Notes under the pieces: model-generated | Databases searched by the model: none | Seen by the model: the letters and a program-made list of their open reading frames with translations, nothing else | Told to the model about the DNA's origin: nothing | IMG/VR virus record: IMGVR_UViG_3300013307_000177 | Span: 1 to 36,341 of that record | DNA from: a virus | DNA length: 36,341 nt | Direction: 5' to 3' (one strand) | Program-made: the position numbers and the translations under genes | Shown here: in pieces, positions 22,604 to 28,538 of the stretch | How positions within the stretch are numbered: the stretch's first letter is position 1 | Layout: each line of letters opens with the position of its first letter

Positions 22604-23331
22604 CGGAATCCTCTCCTAGCAGCGCTCTCAGCTGAACGCTTGGCTGTTTTAGTGCGCGCCTTGATGCGTAGCAGTTCTTCCCAAGTTCCATCGCCAGTAA
22701 ACTTCAAGAAGCGATTAGGTTTCTTGGCTTGCTCTGAGTAGCCGATCTTCGTCCACCTGTCCCAGACAGCATTGATCGCCCCGGAAGAAGGGGTTGGAAT
22801 CTTGTACTTTTCGGCGATCCAACTACCTATCACCTTGGGAGTGAGTGGCTCTTGTTCGATAGCGTGACACGCCTCCCAGACTTGGGATTCTAGACCCCCG
22901 CGTGCAGCGCGACCGGTAGGGGTACGACGGGAGGCTAGCATCGCCGCAGCGGGCACCGTAGCACCGTCTACGGGGTGCTCTAGGTCCGGGGGTGTCATCA
23001 CCCCGTCACCGGTTGCAGCGTCATGGTCCGGCACCGGGTCCGGCACATACGGCATGAGAAACTCACTCAAAGGCGGATCATACTCCGGGTTAGGAATAGG
23101 TACGCGCTCTTGTCCTGTCATTGCGAACATCTCATCGACGCGTCGATGGCATTCACAAGGGCACTCTAGCCACATAGGACAAGTCTTGAGCGCATGACCG
23201 AGGTCATTCTTCGGCTTAGTACCTTCACACTGTGCAGGCTTCCTAATGTCGTTACAGAATCCTGAGCAGAACTTGTTGCGCCCCTTGAGCCAAGCTCGCT
23301 CGTCAGGACTACTCGCCTTCAGAACAGGCAT
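22600..23331 (-). CDS. Hypothetical Cys-rich protein with C-terminal winged-helix-like part (243 aa)
   Basis: The N-terminal 65 residues are Cys-rich (KFCSGFCNDIRKPAQC, then CPMWLECPCECHRRVDEMF), suggesting a zinc-binding domain, followed by a Pro-rich spacer. The C-terminal part (SQVWEACHAIEQEPLTPKVI, then GAINAVWDRWTKIGYSEQAK) resembles a winged helix and ends in a basic stretch. The CPCECH-x-x-VDEMF-x-M pattern recurs in actinophage proteins of unknown function. Its first 23 bp overlap the upstream gene. A DNA-binding role is likely but unproven. Confidence 0.6.
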   Translation of the reverse strand: MPVLKASSPDERAWLKGRNKFCSGFCNDIRKPAQCEGTKPKNDLGHALKTCPMWLECPCECHRRVDEMFAMTGQERVPIPNPEYDPPLSEFLMPYVPDPVPDHDAATGDGVMTPPDLEHPVDGATVPAAAMLASRRTPTGRAARGGLESQVWEACHAIEQEPLTPKVIGSWIAEKYKIPTPSSGAINAVWDRWTKIGYSEQAKKPNRFLKFTGDGTWEELLRIKARTKTAKRSAESAARRGFR

Positions 23332-23944
23332 CTGTCTCTTCCTCCACTACGTAACCTTCTGAGTCAATGGGAATGTCGGCCAGGTCTTCATAGCCGATAC
23401 CGGTGTACTCGATCACACGCTTTATGTTATAGCCCTCTTTGAGCATGATGCGAGCAGTCTGGTAGCTGAATCTCCACTTGCCATCACCAGACTGAGGAAG
23501 CTCCTTGGTGTCGATCTCGTGATAGAAAACCTTGTAGGTACGCTCGACCTCGGCGCGTTGGATGTGGGCTACAGCCTGCTTCTTATCACGAGGTACGACA
23601 GTGAGAATAACCTCTTCGCTTGACTCGATCGCTTCATCGAAATCCTTCTTGGCGTACTCGTCTTCAATAACCTGCGCTCGTTCTAGAGCTAGTTCTCGCT
23701 GACGACGAGCGTGAACAGCGCCAGGCGTCTCACCCATAGCAGGGTTCGCCTTCTGGGCAGCAATGAGTTCATCGAGAGCTTCACGAGCGCGACGAGTCTC
23801 TTCCGTCGCCTCTTGATAACGAAGATCACGCTCACGTGCTTCAGCCTTCTTGGTGTGCTTATCCTTGCCATGGCCGCGTGTACCTCTAGCAAGAGCACCG
23901 TAGCCACCTCGCTTTGTAGAGGTAGCTCTCTGACCGTGTGCCAT
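23309..23944 (-). CDS. Hypothetical charged helical protein (211 aa)
   Basis: A basic, Gly-rich N-terminus (MAHGQRATSTKRGGYGALAR) precedes a long charged helix (EARERDLRYQEATEETRRAR) and a C-terminal alpha/beta part (YNIKRVIEYTGIGYEDLADI). The ATG at 23944 overlaps the upstream stop by one base (TAATG). I recognise no family. The helical body and basic head could suit a DNA-associated or scaffold protein, but this is only a suggestion. Confidence 0.55.
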   Translation of the reverse strand: MAHGQRATSTKRGGYGALARGTRGHGKDKHTKKAEARERDLRYQEATEETRRAREALDELIAAQKANPAMGETPGAVHARRQRELALERAQVIEDEYAKKDFDEAIESSEEVILTVVPRDKKQAVAHIQRAEVERTYKVFYHEIDTKELPQSGDGKWRFSYQTARIMLKEGYNIKRVIEYTGIGYEDLADIPIDSEGYVVEEETDACSEGE

Positions 23945-24381
23945 TAGTTCAGTGCCTCCTTGAAGGCATATCCATCCTCAAGACGGTCTGGGTGCGGCCA
24001 AGCCGTGTTGACGATCTCACCAGTCTTTTGAAGACGCTTCTGCTGCGAAACGCACTTCTCGCCAGGAAGCATATGACACTTACGACAAGCTACCAGCAGC
24101 GCAATCTCCCACTGCTCATCTTGATTCTTAGTCTTGATAGCTTCGTAGTCATCGACCTCTTCGCCCTTAGCTTCAGCGAGTTGTTCTTTATATCGAGCCC
24201 AGGCTACGACAGCATCTGGATCGCACATATGAACTCTATAGATGTTCTTGAAGACAAGGTTACCCTCGTCGTCAATTACATATCCTTCGCCAGCCAGCTC
24301 CATGGGAGGCCTGAAGCGCTCTGGGTCGTCATCGCGCCGAAACCAACGAATGTCTGCACCGCAGTCTTTGTGAATAGTCAT
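23944..24381 (-). CDS. Hypothetical protein with C-terminal zinc motif (145 aa)
   Basis: The protein begins MTIHKDCGADIRWFRRDDDP, a pattern common in short actinophage proteins, and ends with CRKCHMLPGEKCVSQQ and a His-rich TAWPHPDR, a zinc ribbon likely to bind nucleic acid. ATG 24381 has GGAGAA 6 nt upstream, so the longer in-frame start at 24402 is rejected. It overlaps the 58-residue gene upstream by ATGA. The function is not known. Confidence 0.6.
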   Translation of the reverse strand: MTIHKDCGADIRWFRRDDDPERFRPPMELAGEGYVIDDEGNLVFKNIYRVHMCDPDAVVAWARYKEQLAEAKGEEVDDYEAIKTKNQDEQWEIALLVACRKCHMLPGEKCVSQQKRLQKTGEIVNTAWPHPDRLEDGYAFKEALN

Positions 24382-24554
24382 GCTCGCTTCTCCAGGTTCC
24401 AACCCTCTGCTTCAGAGTCATCACTCCGATGACAGATATCCTGCTCGTCATGCTCTATTGCTTCTGCGACTCCACTTGGAATCGGAAAACCTGTTCCACA
24501 GCCTCGACAGAAAAGAAATCCTATCGGCGGCGAACTCAACAACTTGTTAGTCAT
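24378..24554 (-). CDS. Small Cys-containing protein (58 aa)
   Basis: The sequence starts MTNKLLSSPPIGFLFCRGCG and has a later DICHRSDD. The CxxC and a further Cys suggest a metal site. The gene begins in a TAATG overlap with the integrase stop and ends in ATGA overlap with the next gene, so it is coupled to the integrase. The function is unknown. Confidence 0.6.
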   Translation of the reverse strand: MTNKLLSSPPIGFLFCRGCGTGFPIPSGVAEAIEHDEQDICHRSDDSEAEGWNLEKRA

Positions 24555-25381
24555 TAGAAGTCCACCGCCTCGGTCATCGCCTTCACGCCGACAGCCGTGT
24601 AGATCTCGGTCGTAGCCACTGAGCTGTGACCAAGCAGGTCTTGCACAACTCTGATGTTGACACCGTTGTTCAGCATGATCGTAGCATAAGTTGCTCGCAG
24701 ATCATGAGAACTGATTGCACGCTGGAGACCAGCCTTTTTACCAAGACTGGTGATGCACTTACGTGCATATCTGTTATCGTAGTGGATCAGCAGACCATCT
24801 CCAACCATCGCATGAGTGAAGGCAGTAGAGATAGCTGACCAGGCACGGGGCGATACTGGTACGATCCTCTCCTTGTCGCCCTTCCCGCGCACACGCAGGG
24901 TCATCTCGGCTGGGTTCAGCCATGACGTGCGGAAGGCTAATGCCTCACTGATTCGTAGACCGATGAAGCCACAGGATGCGATCAGTGCTTCTTGCTCGGG
25001 ATTGCGACATACCCGGAGCAGGCGCTCTAGTCCATCAAGCATCTCAGGAATGGGATGGGGAATCGTCTTAGCTGGAGTCGGTGCCTTGTATTCCGAGAGG
25101 TCCGTCTCCCACCCCGCCCACCTAGCGAAGTTTCTCAGGCTTGTCAGGCGACGGCCCGTTGTCTTGGGAGCTGACGTCAGCCTGGTCTTGTTCAGCCACG
25201 TCTGAGCACAGGTCTCGTAGATCGTCTCCGGAATCTCCGTGAACTCGTGGAACTTCAGCAGCATCCTCAGGTCCGTGCTGTACGCCTTCGCCGTGTTCTC
25301 GGAATGGCCCCTCGCGATACACCAGTTGCGGTGCTGTTCTATAGATTCTGCTGAAAGTGTCGTCACCTTGCTCGAACGCAT
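24554..25381 (-). CDS. int: Tyrosine integrase/recombinase (275 aa)
   Basis: This is a site-specific recombinase of the XerC/D-like tyrosine family. The N-terminal SAM-like core-binding domain covers residues about 10-90. All catalytic positions are visible: R143 in GLRISEA, K167 or K170 in RGKGDKERIV, H226 and R229 in SSHDLRATYA, H252 in LLGHSSV and Y261 in TTEIYT. It likely integrates the phage or resolves genome dimers. ATG 25381 has AGGAGG 6 nt ahead, so the in-frame start at 25423 is rejected. The first 260 bp lie inside the 3' part of the gene at 25122-25712 in another frame. No attP core was recognised nearby. Confidence 0.9.
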   Translation of the reverse strand: MRSSKVTTLSAESIEQHRNWCIARGHSENTAKAYSTDLRMLLKFHEFTEIPETIYETCAQTWLNKTRLTSAPKTTGRRLTSLRNFARWAGWETDLSEYKAPTPAKTIPHPIPEMLDGLERLLRVCRNPEQEALIASCGFIGLRISEALAFRTSWLNPAEMTLRVRGKGDKERIVPVSPRAWSAISTAFTHAMVGDGLLIHYDNRYARKCITSLGKKAGLQRAISSHDLRATYATIMLNNGVNIRVVQDLLGHSSVATTEIYTAVGVKAMTEAVDF

Positions 25382-25712
25382 CTTTCGCCTCCTGGTCGCG
25401 TTCTTTACAGATCGGTCGTGCAAGGTTGATAGCGGTCATAAGAAGTTCCTCGATGGCGTCGAGTTCATCCTCAGTACATGCTGTCAGGTTCCAAGTCACT
25501 GGCGCTCTGTTTGGGATTGGGTAAACAATCTTGATGTCTTTCACTTCGTCAGGATGGTCAGTATAGTAGTCTGCCCATATCACGAACTGGCCGAAGAAAA
25601 CTCGACACCAAGCCCATCTGTTTTTACTTAGCTTCCCATGCTCTTGCTTGGGAATGTTCTTGTCATTTCTGCGACCCACTTTATAGGATCGCTTTCTCTC
25701 AGGGTCGCTCAT
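25122..25712 (-). CDS. Hypothetical protein overlapping the integrase by 260 bp (196 aa)
   Basis: The first 125 residues look like a genuine phage protein: NRWAWCRVFFGQFVIWADYY, then a helical region ending DAFEQGDDTFSRIYRTAPQL, a pattern found in actinophage proteins of unknown role. From about residue 111 the frame overlaps the integrase gene and its C-terminal 70 residues are acidic and repetitive (GDSGDDLRDLCSDVAEQDQ), which may be a real tail or an out-of-frame extension. GDD-x-F-x-R-x-YR continues 20 residues into the overlap, so part is dual coding. The start at 25712 overlaps the upstream stop by 14 bp. The function is unknown. Confidence 0.6.
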   Translation of the reverse strand: MSDPERKRSYKVGRRNDKNIPKQEHGKLSKNRWAWCRVFFGQFVIWADYYTDHPDEVKDIKIVYPIPNRAPVTWNLTACTEDELDAIEELLMTAINLARPICKERDQEAKDAFEQGDDTFSRIYRTAPQLVYREGPFREHGEGVQHGPEDAAEVPRVHGDSGDDLRDLCSDVAEQDQADVSSQDNGPSPDKPEKLR

Positions 25713-26382
25713 GGAAGTTCTGATTCGGAAGGTCTACTAGGGTGCGTGACCCATAACGCTGCTGAAGATGACTCATGATGTTCTGAGTACGAGCTCCACT
25801 CGCAGTATTCGCAGTGTTCTGGAAATTACTCCCATTCAAACCGAACTCGGCAGCAGTCCATCCTTGAGCACCCTGCTGTGCAACATCACGCTGTATGTAA
25901 CAGAAAGAACAGCAGCCGTAGTAGGCGAGGCACCAGCGATTGATCTGCTTATCTTCCTTGTCGCTCGACTTCAACATCGCTTGGAATTGCATCTCTTGCT
26001 CGAATCCGTGACTAGAGAAAGTACACTTTTCGATCGGCTGACCAATGCACCACTCGTTGATAGTCGATGCCATGCTGCTACGACCCTCACCAACAGTCCA
26101 AAGTCCGAGATATACTTCTTCTTCGGCTACTCCGAACGGGTCAAGCTCCTTGATGAGATGCAGAGCAGCGCTTATCCCACCGATGACCTCGGTGTCGATA
26201 CTGACCTCTGCGTACCAGCCTTGAGTCGGGACGATAGGAACGCAGTATCGAAGACCATGCGAGATATCATCAGCATCCCTGCCCTCAAGAAGATAGGCCC
26301 GTGTCCAGTCGCACCAGTGACGTACTGTCGGATCGTGATGCTCGCCACACCTCGGCCAGGTACTGTCATCCTCAGGACGCAT
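25699..26382 (-). CDS. Hypothetical protein (227 aa)
   Basis: This is a soluble protein with MRPEDDSTWPRCGEHHDPTV near the start, a central GVAEEEVYLGLWTVGEGRSS and a Cys-rich piece CLAYYGCCSFCYIQRD that may bind metal. The end is Asn/Ser-rich. I recognise no family. ATG 26382 overlaps the upstream stop (TGATG), so the GTG one codon earlier is not chosen. It is part of the operon upstream of the integrase and shares its strand. Confidence 0.55.
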   Translation of the reverse strand: MRPEDDSTWPRCGEHHDPTVRHWCDWTRAYLLEGRDADDISHGLRYCVPIVPTQGWYAEVSIDTEVIGGISAALHLIKELDPFGVAEEEVYLGLWTVGEGRSSMASTINEWCIGQPIEKCTFSSHGFEQEMQFQAMLKSSDKEDKQINRWCLAYYGCCSFCYIQRDVAQQGAQGWTAAEFGLNGSNFQNTANTASGARTQNIMSHLQQRYGSRTLVDLPNQNFHERP

Positions 26383-26687
26383 CACAGCATGAACCTCGCA
26401 TCCTCTGGATTCAGACCCATCTTAAGCATCTCCTTTTGCAGCCACTTGTAATCTCGCTGCATCCCCCACCAGCGCAGGCGATTCCGCGCTTTAAGAATTG
26501 CACGAGCTTGTTCTAATGTCTTGGGTTTACCTCTTGGTTGCGAGTCGAGTGCGATGTCCCACTCCAACCGGTCTTGATCTGTCAGGTCACGCGGTCGTAC
26601 TGGCTCTTTGAAGGGCGCGCCGTTACCGTATATGAAGTCAAACAGATCGCGCATCTCACGGCTTACGTGATCGACCAAGGGAATCAC
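26382..26687 (-). CDS. Hypothetical basic helical protein (101 aa)
   Basis: This is a basic alpha-helical protein with LFDFIYGNGAPFKEPVRPRD, TLEQARAILKARNRLRW and YKWLQKEMLKMGLNPEDARF. Its basic helices suggest nucleic-acid or protein contact. The start is uncertain: GTG 26687 lies inside the upstream gene and has AGAGG 3 nt ahead; ATG 26654 lies just after the upstream stop but lacks a clear ribosome site. I recognise no family. Confidence 0.5.
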   Translation of the reverse strand: MIPLVDHVSREMRDLFDFIYGNGAPFKEPVRPRDLTDQDRLEWDIALDSQPRGKPKTLEQARAILKARNRLRWWGMQRDYKWLQKEMLKMGLNPEDARFML

Positions 26688-27030
26688 GCACCTCTGTTCG
26701 CATCTTTGCTAACCTCGCATTCTTGTGAGGTTGCATTATCTCTTTGTACTCCGTCACCGATCCTGGCGACATCAGCGGCTCCAGGTTCCGCAACGCCTCT
26801 CGCAAGAGAAGATCGTCCTGGGTTTGCTGTTGTACTGGCGCTTCGATCTTTGGCTTGCTGCTTGCGAACCAGTCGGGCGTGTTCGATGTATCGGTCACGA
26901 CAGGAGGGGACGGTGAAGGGATTGAGGCCGAGGGCGGCGAGGCGGGCTGTTTCTTCGGCGAGGCTTTCTTGCCGCGACACTCGCATGGTACTCCCCCGCA
27001 GAACAAGCAAGGCACCAGCTGCTTTGGCAT
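26656..27030 (-). CDS. Hypothetical protein with N-terminal Cys knuckle (124 aa)
   Basis: The N-terminus has VPCLFCGGVPCECRGKK, a compact zinc-binding pattern, followed by a Pro/Ser-rich linker (PPSASIPSPSPP) and a helical C-terminal part (LLLREALRNLEPLMSPGS). ATG 27030 follows GGAGA by about 5 nt. It heads the operon that leads down to the integrase and is preceded by its own predicted promoter. I recognise no family. Confidence 0.6.
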   Translation of the reverse strand: MPKQLVPCLFCGGVPCECRGKKASPKKQPASPPSASIPSPSPPVVTDTSNTPDWFASSKPKIEAPVQQQTQDDLLLREALRNLEPLMSPGSVTEYKEIMQPHKNARLAKMRTEVRDSLGRSRKP

Positions 27031-27064
27031 CTGGTTCTCCAGTCGGATCGAATCGTGCTAGGAT

Positions 27065-27094
27065 AGTTTACACTAACCTGTTATACGGAGTCAA
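27065..27094 (-). promoter_or_regulatory. Predicted promoter upstream of the integrase operon
   Basis: On the - strand: TTGACT (27094-27089), an 18-bp spacer, TAAACT (27070-27065). The -35 lies in the last codons of the upstream gene. The start would be near 27058, about 28 nt before the gene at 27030. The same -10 hexamer, TAAACT, occurs in the promoter at 31447-31475. Confidence 0.5.
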
Positions 27095-27827
27095 GAACAC
27101 CTTTGATATCGACAACAGTACACTCGAACATACCAGCGAGTACTTCGGGAGACTGTGTACCGTTTTCGAGGCAGTGCTTGATGAACGCGATCTTCTGAGC
27201 GTCGAAGACAACCTGTGGCTTCGGTGCGGCACCGGTGCGAACGCGGCGCTCAGATTCCTCGCTGTACGGCGTTCCGTCGAAGCGGGTATTGGGGTTCCAG
27301 ATTGCCTCCGCTAGGCCCGGAGATTCGTGTTCACGGCCCTCCTGGCGTGCTTCCCAGCGGACCATGGATTCACGCAGCACGGCGGTCGAATCTTCGTAGA
27401 AAGGACTCATGACGAGCGCGATGACCTCGGCCAGCATGTTGGCTTGAGCTTTGTTGTACTCGTCATGAACTGACGTCTGTGGCGCTCTGATCTCGTCGAT
27501 CAGTCCATCGAGCTTGTGCCACAGCTCGACGCAAACATTCCTGCCCTGATCCATGTCTACCTTCCTCGGGTAAGCCTTGAAGACCATGGTCTGGACCTTC
27601 GTCCCATCAGCCATAGCCCAGGTGAGAGTTGTACGTCCGTCACCTCCACCGTCCTGCGATAAGACGGTGACAGCGGACGCGAGAACATGCTTCATAGTGA
27701 TGCTCTCCCAATACTGCTTCGAGGGCAGTTCGCACCGAGAACATACCCAATAGTCGTAATTGAAGCTGTCATCAGGGTTACGCTTCGCAGTAAACCCCTG
27801 TGATGCTTTCCTGCATCTACAATACAC
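27081..27827 (-). CDS. Zinc-ribbon domain fused to a phage protein of unknown function (248 aa)
   Basis: Residues 1-44 form a zinc ribbon (YCRCRKASQ, then WVCSRCELPSKQYWES), a type recurrent in actinophages. The second part, from about residue 45 (MKHVLASAVTVLSQDGGG), continues in frame with alpha/beta character and a C-terminal helical end (GMFECTVVDIKGVLDSV) that may be an HTH. The second part has its own ATG at 27695 with GGGAG nearby, so both a fused and a shorter product are possible. GTG 27827 follows a GGGGGGA stretch. I recognise no function. Confidence 0.6.
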   Translation of the reverse strand: MYCRCRKASQGFTAKRNPDDSFNYDYWVCSRCELPSKQYWESITMKHVLASAVTVLSQDGGGDGRTTLTWAMADGTKVQTMVFKAYPRKVDMDQGRNVCVELWHKLDGLIDEIRAPQTSVHDEYNKAQANMLAEVIALVMSPFYEDSTAVLRESMVRWEARQEGREHESPGLAEAIWNPNTRFDGTPYSEESERRVRTGAAPKPQVVFDAQKIAFIKHCLENGTQSPEVLAGMFECTVVDIKGVLDSV

Positions 27828-27850
27828 CTAATCCCCCCAGGGAAGTAGAG

Positions 27851-27917
27851 GGAGACCCCGCCAGTGTCGGTGCTACGTGTCTACCGGTTCCAGTCGGTTT
27901 TCACTGGCGGAGTCTCC
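27851..27917 (-). terminator. 16-bp stem hairpin in the intergenic region
   Basis: GGAGACCCCGCCAGTG (27851-27866) pairs with CACTGGCGGAGTCTCC (27902-27917) with one mismatch, around a 35-nt loop. It lies in the 156-bp gap between the 137-residue gene and the zinc-ribbon gene, next to the hairpin at 27926-27978. No T tract follows on the - strand. Confidence 0.5.
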
Positions 27918-27925
27918 GAATGAGG

Positions 27926-27978
27926 CTCCCCTAGACTCTGCTGCCTGTCCCGGGCCTGCAACGATGAGTCTAGGGGAG
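27926..27978 (-). terminator. 13-bp perfect hairpin right after a stop codon
   Basis: CTCCCCTAGACTC (27926-27938) pairs with GAGTCTAGGGGAG (27966-27978), loop 27 nt. It starts 5 bp past the stop of the 137-residue gene, the usual terminator position. No T tract is seen, as with other hairpins in this window. Confidence 0.6.
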
Positions 27979-27983
27979 GTCGA

Positions 27984-28397
27984 TCAGCCGGCCGACTCCT
28001 CGGCGGGCTTCTCCTTCTTGACGTGGACGTGTCCCAGGTTGGAGTGGTCGAGAGTCGCGTGCCAGTCGAAGGCAGTCTTCTCGTCGTTCTCCTTGGCCCA
28101 GGCGAGCTCGACCCCGTGGCGATCCACGAGGTGCTGACGAGCCTTCCCGAACTCGATCGGCTCCAGCTTCTTCTGGACGACCGGCTTCGGCTTCACAGGA
28201 GCGTAGTCGATCTCCTCGATCTGGTCGAGGGTGAGCAGGTCCACACCGGACTTGCCCTTCTCCTTGAAGCCGATTCCAGCTGTGGTCGCCACCTTGATCG
28301 TGCCGGTGACCTCCTTGAGGGACTCGTCCTCCTGGACGAGGTGAAGGATGCTCTCCTTGTCGATGTACGGCTGGAGAGAATCCAGTGTGACTGCCAT
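27984..28397 (-). CDS. Hypothetical protein (137 aa)
   Basis: This soluble protein starts MAVTLDSLQPYIDKESILHL, has a Lys/Val/Pro-rich middle (YAPVKPKPVVQKKLEPIEFG) and a C-terminal part with WHATLDHSNLGHVHVKKEKP. I recognise no family. It is transcribed alone: a good promoter and a structured leader of about 90 nt precede it, and a 13-bp hairpin follows the stop. The short region before ATG 28397 has only a weak ribosome site (GCAGG, 6 nt ahead), so the leader structure may influence translation. Confidence 0.6.
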   Translation of the reverse strand: MAVTLDSLQPYIDKESILHLVQEDESLKEVTGTIKVATTAGIGFKEKGKSGVDLLTLDQIEEIDYAPVKPKPVVQKKLEPIEFGKARQHLVDRHGVELAWAKENDEKTAFDWHATLDHSNLGHVHVKKEKPAEESAG

Positions 28398-28433
28398 GTC
28401 GTGCCTGCTTTCGTTGTTGTCGGGCCTAGGTGC

Positions 28434-28480
28434 CCCCGGAGGGTTACGCAGGCTTCCCCTTCCTGCTGCCCCCTCCGGGG
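28434..28480 (-). promoter_or_regulatory. Structured 5' leader hairpin
   Basis: CCCCGGAGGG (28434-28443) pairs with CCCTCCGGGG (28471-28480), and an inner GCAGG (28448-28452) pairs with CCTGC (28462-28466). It lies between the predicted promoter (28494-28522) and ATG 28397, so it is part of the mRNA leader. It does not match a riboswitch class known to me. Confidence 0.55.
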
Positions 28481-28493
28481 ACGGTGAATCGCC

Positions 28494-28522
28494 ACCCTAA
28501 CATGGGTGACAGCCTGTTGCAA
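28494..28522 (-). promoter_or_regulatory. Predicted sigma70-type promoter
   Basis: On the - strand: TTGCAA (28522-28517), a 17-bp spacer, TAGGGT (28499-28494). The start would be near 28487, about 90 nt before the 137-residue gene. The whole element lies in the 141-bp gap after the CobT-like gene. Confidence 0.65.
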
Positions 28523-28538
28523 GCGTGTGATTGTGCTC

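Noticed and set aside
26538-27314. Open frame of 258 codons on the + strand across three leftward genes
   Set aside because: It crosses a predicted leftward promoter and several coupled - strand genes, and has no recognisable domain.
28434-28480. Leader hairpin as a known riboswitch
   Set aside because: The sequence shows paired stems but none of the conserved core sequences of cobalamin, glycine, SAM or similar riboswitches that I could recognise.
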